Position numbers and translations under genes: made by a program. Shown here piece after piece: positions 22,352-34,199 of a DNA stretch of 64,000 nucleotides. Position 1 is the first letter of the stretch. The number at the start of each line of letters is the position of its first letter. This DNA comes from Schizochytrium sp. TIO01 (Eukaryota > Sar > Bigyra > Thraustochytrida > Thraustochytriidae), in assembly GCA_004764695.1 (NCBI GenBank), contig SMSO01000031.1, forward strand, positions 184,600 through 248,599, given 5' to 3'. The notes beneath the pieces are model-generated. The model was not told the DNA's origin. It did not search any database and saw only the letters and a program-made list of their open reading frames with translations.

Positions 22352-23286
22352 ACAAGCAACATGCGAATTGTCTGCAAGCTACTCTTGTAAAGATTTCGTT
22401 CGTTGTTCAAATAGGTGGAAGAACAAGTTACCTTTCAGGAAAACAAAGTCCTGTTTATTTTTCAACATTGTTCTCATGCCTGGGAAAAAGAAATAAAAAC
22501 TGAATTAAATCACCTCAAGGAAAACGCACTTTGATCCTGTACCAATTACCACTAGTCTCTCTCGTCCTAGCTTGCCCCAACAATGATTATACTTCGGGTC
22601 TGGTTCTTGCAATATACACGCCCGGATGATTGAATACTTCCCTATCTGGTCCTCTTCAGCCATCACTGCTGATTTGGTGTTTTGGCTTTGAGAATTTTTT
22701 GCTTCTGATTAATACGATATCTAGTGAGAGCACTGCTCTGTGTTCATGTAATTTTTTTCTGACCTCCACATACCCTCTCTCCAAGCTAGAGACTCTAAAT
22801 TCGATCTCTGGATGATGAGTTATCTCAGACGTTCCTTACCTTTTATCCGAGAGAGCAAACTATGAATAACCAGGAGGCCCCTACTACCTACGTAGTACTA
22901 TTAGTAGATGTGCACGCTCTGAAGCACCTGTAGGTTACACCGATGTTTCGGGAAATGGTATGGATATCAGGTCAATCGGGGAATTCATTCAAGAACTGGG
23001 TAGGCAAGCTTGGCATTTATTAGGAGTGTTGAGCTAGATTGCTATTATCCAGATGATGATGATATATGTAGAACTTCCAAGATTGGGTGACAAAAAACAA
23101 GAACGAAGAAATATTTCTAGCGTGCTTGTCTCTTTTTACTACAAACTTTCTTGAGTCACAGAACAGAACAACACATTGATTTAAAACTAGATCTAATGTG
23201 TTTCGAATTTATCATAGCTATTGCACAGTATATTACAATGGTAAATAAAAAAGAATAGACAAGTTCCAAAATCCATTTGCAAAAGC
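22352..23286. other. Spacer without an identifiable gene
   Basis: No supported ORF or repeat; AT-rich. Confidence 0.4.
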
Positions 23287-24318
23287 TTAACGCTTTACAT
23301 CCCCAACTCGTTCCATGCTTAATGTTTGATACTTTTTATGCGCTCTTGAAGCAGTCTTGCTGGACTGAAAAGCACTTGAACGTGTTGCACTATGAACAGA
23401 TGTGCCAGGTAGAACAACGTTTGGCCACCATGTTGCCCCCACGATATACAAAGTAGCACCTGTGTTGAAGACCACATCAATGGGTACTAATAACCACGGT
23501 ATATAATGCGAACGAAGGTTCTCGTTTGTAGCACTGATCTCTTGGGGCACCATAATTTGAATTGAAGCCAGAGACAAACCAGTGATGATAATTTGAGCGG
23601 AGGAAACGTAGAATATCCTTTTGGATAGCTTATGCATACCTTCGAAACCGGTTTGATACCCTCGCTTGGCGCGTATCTTCAACTCCTGCTGTCTAATTGG
23701 ATCATAGAATAAGTACAGAAAAGTTGTCGACACTATTGTATCGAAACAGAAGAAAAATAGAGTGAGCCAACTTGGCAAGGCCCCCTGAACACAGCTTCCT
23801 GACAACACAACTTTGCCCTGGGCAACAAATAGCGTTAAAACAGCTTCAACGGGCGTAAGGAAGGTTATTGCTTTCGCAACAAGAAAGAAGCCCCTGTTCA
23901 TAATAGCTGTACTGGCGGAGATAGAAACCACTCTCTCAATAAGGATTAGATAATAAAAGAAGAAACCCAAAAGAAAAAGACAACCCGGCATGGCACCAAA
24001 AATAGCGCATGCTTTCTCTTCACTACTGTCAAACTGATGTCTTGAGAGGTACAAGATAACTACACTGGAGCTGGTTTTTATAAAGCACATGGCAAGGGAT
24101 AAGTAATACACTCGACGTCGCGTCGCGTTAAACCTCTGAGTGAGCTTACTTTTACACAAAAGCGATAAAGCCAAACATAGAAGAATAACAGCTCCAAAGT
24201 GCATACTGATAAGATTTAAATAAAAGGCTAAGCTCTTGAACTCCTCAAGCTGGAGTGCCAATTCGTCATCATTTTGTGACAAACCTCTGTCCAGGTGAGT
24301 CACACTGCCATCAAACAT
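23287..24318 (-). CDS. Seven-transmembrane protein, GPCR-like, family not identified
   Basis: Encodes 343 aa from an ATG at 24318. Seven hydrophobic segments lie at about residues 32-55, 70-92, 105-132, 143-168, 180-206, 236-258 and 270-297. The N-terminus is short and acidic and the C-terminal tail is basic and Ser-rich. A Cys before helix 3 (KACAIFG) and one in the second extracellular loop (GSCVQG) could form the disulphide common in GPCRs. Helix 3 ends in LIERVVSI, roughly where E/DRY sits. The pattern suggests a cell-surface receptor or sensor, but other seven-helix families are possible and no ligand can be inferred. It stands alone between two long spacers and has no visible intron. 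Confidence 0.8.
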   Translation of the reverse strand: MFDGSVTHLDRGLSQNDDELALQLEEFKSLAFYLNLISMHFGAVILLCLALSLLCKSKLTQRFNATRRRVYYLSLAMCFIKTSSSVVILYLSRHQFDSSEEKACAIFGAMPGCLFLLGFFFYYLILIERVVSISASTAIMNRGFFLVAKAITFLTPVEAVLTLFVAQGKVVLSGSCVQGALPSWLTLFFFCFDTIVSTTFLYLFYDPIRQQELKIRAKRGYQTGFEGMHKLSKRIFYVSSAQIIITGLSLASIQIMVPQEISATNENLRSHYIPWLLVPIDVVFNTGATLYIVGATWWPNVVLPGTSVHSATRSSAFQSSKTASRAHKKYQTLSMERVGDVKR

Positions 24319-27300
24319 AGTTTCTAGGCTAGAAGCTACGTTAGTGAATGATTTACGAAGAGTCTGCCATACCGAAAATCAAAGTACTCACGCTATTGCA
24401 GGTTTGCACCAGGTACTTATCCCAAAAGTATTGCGACCCACCATGTGTACAATCTGCCCTCCTTATAGAACTGAAACAAGAGAGCTCCATCCACTCCCGT
24501 CGGTCTTTTCTGATTATATCTCTGACCTTTCTTTTTTCTTAAATAGTCGTTTTCTTCCATATATAAATATATATTCACGAAGTGTTACGGCCCCAGTATG
24601 ATCTACAAAAAGAACATTTTACTGACTCAAATTGCAAGTCGCTATGATTGATTTCCCTTCCAAAATGCTTGGCACCTAGGTAGACATCTAGGCACAAGTA
24701 AGCGTTAAAGCCATGGCCCTGGAAGTTATTTTGCCATGTGTCAGGCTGCAGGCGCATGATCAGTTGCAAAAAACAGTGACAACTTAACATATGGAGCATC
24801 TCTTGATTTCTAAATCTATTAAAAATCAGGTTCCCGCGGCTATTGTCTACGCTTGGACCAGCACTAGCAGAGCGAAATCACAATTTCCTCTGTCCAGCTT
24901 TTCTTACTTTCTTCTTATTTTTCTTATATTAAATACAAAGAAAAGAAAAAAGCAATAATAAATAATAGTAATTAGCACTAATTCAAATAAGAGTTTTGAA
25001 AATACTGGCCAAGAGCCGTTAAGACTGATCTTGTTAGCAATGCATCAAGAGAAAACCGGCTCAGGAAAGTATTTGAAATACTATAGATTAAAACGGGACG
25101 GCGGAGTGTTGCTTCAAGAATCTTTTCAATTTACCTCGAGTAATCTACTTCGCAAGAATCGACTTACGAATCTGCATGACTGTACGTCGAATGCTGCCTT
25201 TCTAAACACTGACACTGTCAAGGGTTCTCTGCATTAATTTCAATAAAATTGAACCATCAAGCCAACCATTTGTGTAATAAAGCGCGGGTTTGCAGATGAA
25301 TTTGGGTTGCTGAAAAAAGAAAAAAAAGAAAAAAGGAACATGGGATTGTTTTTGTACTATCCTCTTGGTTTTTTGGGTAGGTCCCCACCGAACGGGCACT
25401 AATTTACGCTCAAAAGTTTATGCGACAGAAGTAGATGAAAGCATGGCTCACTAGCATAGATCCTGCTTATCCAGAAATTTGACAATAACTTAGGCGGGGC
25501 AAAAGCTAAGTGTACTATTTGAAGAGAGCATGAAAGTCATTTTACGCGTACTCACTGTAGGTAGCCGGAACATCGCACCGTTGCCTAATCCATTTTTCGT
25601 GGAACACAAACATATACTTTTCAAGGCATTAAAAATATGACAGGAGTATTACAAAACACATCACTTTCTTTCGTATGTAGATTTGATATTTTACAGGGCT
25701 ACAATCACAACGGACTTGCATTAAACTTGCATTAAACTACTCTGCGTATTCAGCTTACTTAGCATGACTAATGTTGGCTCACAGTGCTCTCGATTTACTC
25801 ATTCAACATGAAACTCTAGGCCAGCTACTATTTTCAGTGAAGTTATGCTGATTGAGTTTTGCTGTCACCTAGTATTCTAGAACTTTAGTTCGCGCACCTC
25901 AGAACTGGTTCAGTCAGCCATCCAGATCATTGTCGCCCTTACTCTACGACAGCGCAATCCCATGGTACACCTTTTCCATCAGCTATTGATAGCAAATTCC
26001 ACTAGCCGCAGCAGCATTCGGTCTTCCCTAGCCCGTGCGCGGAGGCAACGGCTAAAGCAGACTGCGATGTAACAGCTTGCATTTGGAGAATAAAATGCTT
26101 GAAAAAAACTACCAACCAGTATGTCTCCCCCAAAGGCCAAGTTATGAATTGTACTACAGTCATTGTGATAGGCAGAATAGGATCTCTGTACGACGTGATT
26201 TGCATGTCTGTCGTTTGTCGTGTTCCTTTTAAAAAAATCTTATAGCTCAATTAACCTACCCAAGTTACATAGGTCCCTAGGCGTACCTAGGATTTTTTTT
26301 ATTTCTTTTATTGTTGTTGTTGTAATCTTTATAGTATCTACTTGTATATATAAGAGTTTAAAAAGAAATGTAGTCCCGTAGAGTCATCAACGCGAGATCT
26401 GCGCACTTTCTTACGCGGTCATTCTAAGATACCTTCGTGATCATATTCACTGGCTAGAAGGCAATGTGATTGGCACTTCGTATTGACCTATTTATCGATT
26501 CCCATTGAATTGCCTTAGCAAAGGAATAAGCTTACGCAGCCCTTAAAATTTTTCATTATATAAATAAACTTCATTTCTATCCCTGGGTTCCTTCCTAGGT
26601 AGCAGTTACCTAATACGCGGGTAGTACCTAGGGAGGAGTTTAACTTACTTTCAGAACATCGCTACACATGACTGCATAATATGGAACGAAGCTCGAGCAA
26701 ATGTGTTTGCAGCACCTTTAAAAGTTGGTTGTCATGGCATTAGAATATAGTTTTGTTATTATTTTTATAAATAAAGTACATACGAAAAAAACACAAATGT
26801 GAAAGGAATTGTAGCCTGCAACTTGCAGCCGATTCCCCAGGGTGACCTCATACAGGTCTTACTTGGGGACTAGATTTACCGCAAATCACCGTACATGAAA
26901 AGTTACAATAGGAGTATGACTTGTTCAAAGTTTTGCCTTATCTTTGTAGAATTTTCCTTTCCAAAAGCAAAATACTATTGGCTTGCCAGTGTTTACATAA
27001 CAAATCATCGGATGACAGACATCCAGAAAAGTTAGGCGTCTAAGGCCTCGCAACTAGGTGTATCAAACAACGAGGTAGGTTTTTGATAAAAGCAAGACAT
27101 CTGATGAAGTTGATGATTGGGTGTTATTTCAAGTTATGCGGGACTGTTAGGAAGAATCTTATATTCAAAAGAGATAAAAGAGGGCCATCCTTTTCAGATC
27201 CTCAACGGGGGAGGGGGGTTCTTAATTTTAGAATATATGGAACATCGGCAACGCAACGATGATCAAAACGTGAGGAAAGAAAAGAAAATCTATTTGGGGA

Positions 27301-27699
27301 GAGCGCTCTATATAGTATAACAAAAGCGATGCCCTTTCTCGCATGGCAACTGGGCGAACGGCGATGGCAAGATGCTGTAAATTTCTCGTAGCATCCATAC
27401 CACAACGAGAATGTTCGCTCGAATACCAACCATGCGGGATTCACATTTGGTCAAAAAATGTGAGGATAGAGAGCGCCCAAAATCATATCTTCGTATTGTC
27501 AGCGCTCTAGGCCATGGAACGGCTAGAGCAGGAATCTGGGCTTTGGAGGAGGACAGTGTGCCGCACATTTTCATGATGTGCGTACGCCACGTACGTATGG
27601 ATTTTGAGCAAAGTAGAACACAATATAGTAAAAAGAAAAGGGAGGGGGGGGGGGGGCAAGGGACAAAGGGTCCAAACTTGCTGTGGTCCTGTGCCGAGG
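24319..27699. other. Long spacer (~3.4 kb) without a supported gene
   Basis: AT-rich sequence with A/T homopolymers, scattered CCTAGG/TACCTA motifs near 26270-26640 and a poly-G run at ~27643-27656. Overlapping ORFs on both strands at 27308-27734 are weak. I see no repeat copy, RNA gene or conserved domain. Confidence 0.4.
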
Positions 27700-28584
27700 T
27701 CAGACTACAGCCACGAGTTTCCTCTTGCGTTTAGTTGCTGGTTTTCGCTTTTTCAATTTGCGCTCCTCTTCTTCCTGGGCATTAGCCATTTGCAGGTAAT
27801 TCTGAGCAAGGTTGAGGTAGCGTCCTCTCTCCTCAATTAGTCCATCGATTACATATTGTAGCTTCTCGGTTTCGTTAGAACCGCTTTTGGTGGCCTCCAA
27901 AAAGTCGTCCATTAGCTCATTAATTTGGCACAGAATCTCGCACTGCATCTCGCACGCCAACCTGTACTGATAAACCAGGCCTGCATTAGACCTGTCTACA
28001 GATCTTGCCACAGAGCCCTCTGAGATGGAGAATTTGGCTCCATCCAGGGCATTATTTACTTCGTCATTTCTCTGCACATTTGCCACATCCGCGCCGGAAT
28101 TCTGCCCGCCACGGCTCGGAATTCTCGCCGCGAGTTTTATACATTTCGGCCGCCGCTGGTCCTCGGCATCCGCGGCGCCGGACGCCGAAGATTCGCGCCA
28201 TTCGAAGCCCTTCTCGCGCTTCCGTACAGGCGAGGTGGTGGTGGTGGTGTCAGCGGCGCCTGTCAGGGACCTCTTGCCCTTGGCCTCCTCGCGGGCGGCC
28301 AGCCGCGAGGACCGCCGCACGCCGCCGCCGAGGCCGAGTGCCTCCGCGTCGCCGCCCATCGCACCCTCCCGGTCCTGCGCACCGCCCGGAATCGCGACTG
28401 CGCGGCTCCAAAACGCGCCAGAGACGGTCCCGCCGCCGCCTTTTTGTCTCGACCTTTTCACCTCTTCTTCTTCTTCTTCTCTTCTTTCTGTTCCCATATT
28501 ATCTCTATCATATCCCTCCTCTTCGTAGCGCCCATAGTATTCGCACAGAGGTTTCATAATCTTCACAACTACGACGGCGCTCAT
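27700..28584 (-). CDS. Hypothetical basic, low-complexity protein, probably nuclear
   Basis: Encodes 294 aa from the ATG at 28584 (MSAVVVVKIMKPLCEYYGRYEEEGYD). The frame is also open from an ATG at 28725 (341 aa), but that start lies in a (TA)n tract, so I prefer the inner one. The middle is disordered and GC-rich with acidic (EEEEEE), Gly-rich and RRSSRLAAREEAKGKR stretches. Residues ~195-275 are helical and could form a coiled coil (YRLACEMQCEILCQINELMDDF ... ERGRYLNLAQNYLQM). The tail KLKKRKPATKRKRK is a strong nuclear-localisation-like signal. No known domain is visible. GC is clearly higher here than in the flanks. Confidence 0.6.
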   Translation of the reverse strand: MSAVVVVKIMKPLCEYYGRYEEEGYDRDNMGTERREEEEEEVKRSRQKGGGGTVSGAFWSRAVAIPGGAQDREGAMGGDAEALGLGGGVRRSSRLAAREEAKGKRSLTGAADTTTTTSPVRKREKGFEWRESSASGAADAEDQRRPKCIKLAARIPSRGGQNSGADVANVQRNDEVNNALDGAKFSISEGSVARSVDRSNAGLVYQYRLACEMQCEILCQINELMDDFLEATKSGSNETEKLQYVIDGLIEERGRYLNLAQNYLQMANAQEEEERKLKKRKPATKRKRKLVAVV

Positions 28585-28725
28585 CCTCGCCTCACGCACA
28601 GGAAGCTGCCGCCGCGAACGCCGCGTTTGGGATTTGTGCCAAGGTCTGATCGACGATAATCGAGGTCCTCTGTTGCTGCGGTCAGGACTTCTGATGACGA
28701 ATTGATTATATATACATACATCCAT

Positions 28726-28727
28726 AC

Positions 28728-28761
<34 letters not shown>
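28726..28761. repeat. (TA)n microsatellite
   Basis: An AT dinucleotide tract immediately upstream of the longer possible start of the 27700-28584 gene. Confidence 0.8.
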
Positions 28762-28762
<1 letters not shown>

Positions 28763-30603
28763 CACAGACATATATGTGTAATATGTGGTGTCCATATTGG
28801 CCGCCGCAGGTGTTGCGTTATCGACGACGGACTTGGGAATCGCTGTCATTGGAGCACTTGCGTTGGCTTGGGGACGGTGAAACAGCGCACAGGCCGAGCT
28901 GGCGTCGGGAACTGGGCGGCAGCACCGCCTCACTCTCTGCCAAGAACCGTGGAGACCTCAAAATCACAAGCATCGTCGGGCTTCGTGAGACCCATCACTC
29001 TTCGCCATGCTCACTGGTGTTACTAACTAGTCGTGAGGCCTGCTTTCTATAGCCCACTTGCGCCGGCCTATACCCTACTTTAAGGCCTCTATAGCCTACT
29101 TTCGTGGACCTATAGCCCACTTGTGGCTGCGCCAATAGACGCTTTCCGGATTTCCGGACATCTAAAGGTGTGCGCGCGCACACCTTCGTTTCCTCGAGAT
29201 TAGGAGAGGCCACAGATGCCGCGGCGCAGCTAAGAGCTGGGCGCGCGGGTTTACGAGAACTTGGAGCTAGCGCTTACGAGCGTGGGTGGAAGGGGTGGAG
29301 AAGACAAAAGCAAAACGTCGAAGAAAAGACATTTGCGAGAGACATTGGCGAATGTCGAATGTAGCACCTCTGAAGAAATCGTAGTGGAATCTGCGGAGCA
29401 CTGCCGTGTTGTAATTTTTATGTTTTAAGGGTAACCTATGAGGTGGTTATCTGATGTGTGAGCTAAAGAATCAGGACCGGTCATGCTTCTGTGGAGTGCG
29501 ATCGCGGTGAATCGAAGGAAAGCCTCGGGCTGGTAGAGGAATAAATAAACTAGCCTGCGAATGCAACGGTAAAGTGCGAGCAACAGCACTCTTGGTAAGT
29601 TTCTGTGCCACCGATTTATGCAGGTAGAAGATGATCAATCAACACAATGTATAACATAACTTCTTCCTCCGAGAGATAGTAGGTATGCATGCACCCCAGT
29701 CCCTGAGAACGCAGCTCAAGCACGGTCCGCCTTTACAAGCTGTTCCACAGTTTTGTCGAACTCCACTCATTGGCACCCAAATCCAAGTTCGCTGTTGTCT
29801 GTACTACCCCGCCAATGCCACAACGATCGCCAGAAAGGGCCGCCAAGGCATACGTGACCCCTGACGCAATCAGAACCCAAGTATGAGACTTGGCAGCTTC
29901 ATCTGAGCTCTTCCATGGACATCTGAATCTCAGTTCTTCTCCAGCTTGGCGTAGGAAGAACCTTTGTCTATAAGCTTAAAACCCCTGCCTGGAAGCCCCG
30001 ACGAACTCGAGTGCTATCGTCCACTCAGCGCCACACCGTTTCTGCGAATGTCGCAACTCGGCCCCACCCCGTCCATCGCCATTGCACCACAATCGCTCCT
30101 CAAATCTAGCACGAACCTCTTTCTACATTCAACCTTAAACGCCTCTCCAACACATGTCTCCAAGTGCTATACCGCTCCCAGTTTTGATCCTCATTTCGTG
30201 ACTTGATTGACTAAACAGCGCTGCGCAGAACCATTGCAAAACCATCTCAGAACCGCGCAGTGTTTTCTTTTTGGTTTTGCTTTTCTTTCGAATTAATAGT
30301 TGATAGTAGTGCAGACACCGGCCAATGGGTTATAAGGTGCTTATTGTATAGTAAGAGAGGCCCACAAGTGAAGAATACGAGTTATAGTCAAAGTAATGAA
30401 CGAATGACTAGAAATGATTGACGCTGCGTTTTGTGCGGCCGAGGAGGGAGTTCTCACGCGTGCAAAACTCGAACATCGCTGCGGCTGCGGCGAGTACCAG
30501 TACGAACATTCATTGCTGGTGAGGTTGATTCACCCATAGGCTCTTTGCCGCTGTAGAGAACTCAAGGACTTTCTTTGCGGATCCAGAGATTCGCGAAACC
30601 AAG
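28762..30603. other. Upstream spacer of the MetAP gene
   Basis: No supported gene. GC-rich to ~29300, then ordinary spacer. The minisatellite at 29037-29120 is listed separately. The last ~300 bp should contain the promoter and 5' UTR of the gene at 30604, but no clear TATA box is seen. Confidence 0.4.
29037..29120 (-). repeat. 21-bp minisatellite, about four copies
   Basis: Minus-strand units GTGGGCTATAGGTCCACGAAA and variants sharing GT(A/G)GG(C/G)TATAG recur at exact 21-bp spacing (29100, 29079 and 29058, plus a partial copy). In one frame they encode VGYRxxK heptads, but the short ORF is not supported as a gene. Confidence 0.8.
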
Positions 30604-31896
30604 ATGAGCTCCACGGACGAGACCGCCACGCCCCCTACGGCGCCCAAGACGCAGCAGGAGGATGAGGACCGCCCTGAAGCCTTGAACGAGAACGCCGCCG
30701 CTGCGGAGGACGAAAACGACGATGAGGACAACAACGATGGTGAGGACGACAGCAAGAACAAGAAGAAGAAGAACAAGAAGAAGAAGAAGAAGACCAAATC
30801 TGCAGCCAAGAAGGCTGCTCTCGCAAACTCCATTTGGGCCATGAGCGACGAAGACTTCTTTGCAATGTGCGACAAATGGCTCGAAGAGACCAAGAGCCAG
30901 GTCGATGGCATTGATGAAGAAACCCGTCTTGCCACACCTGATTTCTTCAACGGGTATGCCTTCTCTGGGTCGCTTAGACCTGCGCTCATTACGGAGCAAA
31001 TGAAGTCCGAAGATCACATCGAGAAGCCTGACTACGCCGATTCTGGTACCTCTGAGCTTGAGACTCGCGTGAAGATGGGACCCGAAGCAGGCACTATCCC
31101 TGTGGCACCTGCTGAGGATATCGAGAAGATGCGCGAGGTATGCCAGATTGGCCGCGAGGTCCTCGACATTTCGTCTCGGTTTATGCGTGCTGGCGTCACC
31201 GGTGATGAGATTGACCGCGTTGTGTACAAGGCCTGCATGGAGCGTGGCGTATACCCGAGTCCTCTCAACTACTACCACTTCAAGAAGTCCGTGTGCGTTT
31301 CGCCCAACGAGGTCATTTGCCACGGAATCCCTGATTGCCGCCCCATCCAGGAAGGTGATATTGTGAACCTTGACATCTCGGTTTACAAGGATGGATTTCA
31401 TGCTGACTTGAACGAGACCTTCCTCATTGGAAAGTGCGACCAGGAGAGTATCGACCTTCTCCGGACCTCTTATGAATGCCTCAAGCTTGCCAGTGAGCTC
31501 ATTCGCCCCGGAAACTTGTACCGAGAGGTTGGTGCTGTCATCAGCAAGCACGCCGCTCAGAACGGATGCTCTGTTGTGCGCAAGTACTGTGGACATGGCG
31601 TCGGTCGTCTGTTCCACGGTCCCCCCAACGTCCCTCACTACGCCAAGAACAAAGCACGAGGAATTATGCGCCCTGGCCACATCTTCACCATTGAGCCCAT
31701 GATCAACCAAGGCGGCAACTGGGGCGACTTGCTCTGGCCTGATGACTGGACTGCCACCACAAAGGATGGCAAGCGGAGCAGTCAGTACGAACACACTTTT
31801 CTCGTCACAGAAGATGGTTTCGAGGTTCTCACAGCGCGCGCTGGTGCACCAAAGAACGCAATGCCTGAATGGGACGAAAAGACCTGGCAACGGTAA
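30604..31896 (+). CDS. Methionine aminopeptidase type 1 with a MetAP2-like charged N-terminus
   Basis: Encodes 430 aa, intronless, from the ATG at 30604. Cytosolic MetAP removes initiator Met co-translationally at the ribosome. The catalytic domain (~residues 145-420) has all five metal ligands: Asp257, Asp268, His331 (CGHGVG), Glu364 (TIEPM) and Glu396 (QYEHT). NYYHFKKSVCVSPNEVICHG and the preceding FSGSLRP ... PDYAD linker are type 1 features, and the type 2 helical insertion is absent. Unlike ordinary eukaryotic MetAP1, there is no Cys/His zinc finger at the N-terminus. Instead residues 17-75 are an acidic block followed by a poly-Lys block, the arrangement usual in MetAP2. Codon bias is strong and GC high, fitting high expression. 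Confidence 0.93.
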   Translation: MSSTDETATPPTAPKTQQEDEDRPEALNENAAAAEDENDDEDNNDGEDDSKNKKKKNKKKKKKTKSAAKKAALANSIWAMSDEDFFAMCDKWLEETKSQVDGIDEETRLATPDFFNGYAFSGSLRPALITEQMKSEDHIEKPDYADSGTSELETRVKMGPEAGTIPVAPAEDIEKMREVCQIGREVLDISSRFMRAGVTGDEIDRVVYKACMERGVYPSPLNYYHFKKSVCVSPNEVICHGIPDCRPIQEGDIVNLDISVYKDGFHADLNETFLIGKCDQESIDLLRTSYECLKLASELIRPGNLYREVGAVISKHAAQNGCSVVRKYCGHGVGRLFHGPPNVPHYAKNKARGIMRPGHIFTIEPMINQGGNWGDLLWPDDWTATTKDGKRSSQYEHTFLVTEDGFEVLTARAGAPKNAMPEWDEKTWQR

Positions 31897-32794
31897 ATAT
31901 TTGTCACATCGACTACTATTCTGAAGGTAATGTCAACATCGCAAAGCTTTTCAGGCCCTGATTCACTTATCGTCGAACAATAAAAAAAATATAAAGCAAA
32001 TGTCCCTAACCCCTGCATCGTTTTTTAATCTTTGGTACCCAATATTTGTTCTGATTATTCTTACAGCTACAAAAATTCACGTACCATCATAAACTTCATC
32101 CCAACAAACTAGAATATATGCCTGCAAAACAATGAGGGGCTCTCCGCTTGTATGTTTTTTTTACCAACAACATTTCTATTTATAATGTGATGTGATCTTT
32201 CCCCTTTAAAAAAAAAGAAAAAAGGTAAGAGATAATAGTTCAATGAGCGATCGCACGGGGTCGTCTTTCTTTAGGTTTCTCTCCATTAAAAAAAGTGTTT
32301 TTTCATTTTTAAATAGATATATATATTTTAATTCATTTTTGTAAATGCCATATTGGGGGTTTTGTTGCTCTTGATAAGAGTTTGTTGCTGCCCATGCGAT
32401 TTTGAGAAGGAATCGTGAATAGCACCACAATCAGGCCTGACCTAAAGCTACACTATCAACGTTGCCTCGTGAAGACCCTGACCATTTAGTGCTCATTAAA
32501 TGGGGATCCGTTACAACATGAAAGGGAGTACACACCTTTAAACAATTAAATTTAAATCCTAATAGTCCCTACACAACTGGGCAGCCTGGCGCGGACTGCC
32601 GAGAGAAATTTGGAGGATATTTAGACTTATTCAGCTGTGGCAGAACTGAATATGAAACTATGAACACCTTGGCTCAGCAATCTCTGCAGTTCGTAAAACG
32701 CTCCTAGTTTGTATCAACTTAAGGCTCAAACAAAGTCCTTTGAAGGAGATTGTCTGCTACCAGAACTTGGAAAGGATTTATTTTGCAAAGCACC
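31897..32794. other. Spacer between MetAP and the C2/WW gene
   Basis: No gene seen. An 'aataaaaaaaatataaag' stretch at ~31978 could serve as a polyadenylation signal for the MetAP gene. A/T homopolymers occur near 32150-32330. Confidence 0.4.
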
Positions 32795-34167
32795 ATGAAC
32801 TCTGCCCGAGGTGATGCTGTTCTAACGCATTTCAAGGTGAACTTCTTCAACTTTTCTGCTCGAGATATTCGCACAAAGTCAAGTACAAAGGAGGGTGAAG
32901 AGGATAAGTCAGGTGCTGCAAGTCTTTACTTCAAGCTCGACTTTGACAAAGGACATACCAAGATTGAGTCGAAACCCGTTAGCAAAAAGCATGAAGAAGA
33001 CTCAATTCATTGGGGAAATTCGAAGGCGTTTGAGTATGCCACGAAGCATGGGGATAAATTGGATCACAAAAATGTAAGGGTTTCATGCTGGAAATATTCC
33101 ATGCTTTTTACAGATCATGAAATTGGAGCGGCAGAGGTCAACCTTCACGATCTTGCAACTGGACCAACATGCTTTGACCTTGTTCTTCGAGATAGCAAGT
33201 CTAACCCAGTAGGTCACTTTTTATTTGAGGCCACAATGGAGCAGATCGTAGACCGAGCTGTCTTAACCCTCAGCGACGTACATTTGAGATCTGCCGAAAA
33301 GTCATGGGAAGCTGGTATCCAGTTGACAATTTTCTATGGATGCACCGCCCACGTCCGCGTTCAATCTCGGGAGCATGCCAACCCATGCACGCCAGATGAG
33401 GGCATCACCTGGAATGACTTACCAATTGTTGCGCTGCAAAATTGTACTTGCAGTGACATTGCCCGAGAAGATGTTTTCGTGTTACTCTCTCGGAAATCTG
33501 AGCAAATTGGAATCGCTGCTATTCGCTTGGGACGCTATTTTGTTGTCGATGACATTACCGCAAAAACATTTTCTGTACCTCTCCACGACTCGCACGACGC
33601 CACAAATATTGGTGAACTCAAGGGAAGTCTAAATTTTAGAAACACACCGCGACTCGCACAACTTGTGGGTGGTGTCTACACAGAAGCTGGGATTGTTGAA
33701 TCGTCGCCTGGATTTTCATCTCGAGGTGCTCCCCACTTGATGGTGAGCGGAGCGGAGAAGCCCAAGGCGTTACAAAGTTCAGACGTTCAAGTGCAACCAT
33801 TTGAAGAGGATCATCTCGAGATGCAGACCCAGAGCCCAGATGCAACAGCTCATAGTGCTTCAGAGGAGCCTCGCAGCCCAGTAACTCCTTCAACAGCTCG
33901 AGCAACATTTGCCAATGTAGTCTTAGCCAAAAGCAAATTCAAGGCTCTTTTAGGCCCTCCGGAAGTTGATACGCGACCTGAAATGACGATTCAGGACAAG
34001 TTCGACTCAGACGAAGTCCGAGCGCTAGTAAAACAACTTCAGCAGCAGCACGAATCGACCTTTGCTGGATTGCAGCAGAACTTTGATCTGCAAAAGCAAA
34101 AGCAACGTGCTCGACTTGAGCAGCGTCTTCGAATGCGTGAGACTCAGAGGAAGAATGAAGGTTTTTC

Positions 34168-34199
<32 letters not shown>

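Noticed and set aside
28005-28559. Plus-strand Arg/Pro-rich ORFs of 167-184 codons
   Set aside because: They lie antisense to the basic protein at 27700-28584 in a GC-rich stretch where stop codons are rare; composition is not protein-like.
30562-31890. 442-codon minus-strand frame over the MetAP gene
   Set aside because: Antisense shadow of a strongly codon-biased gene; the plus strand encodes a complete MetAP1 with all metal ligands.
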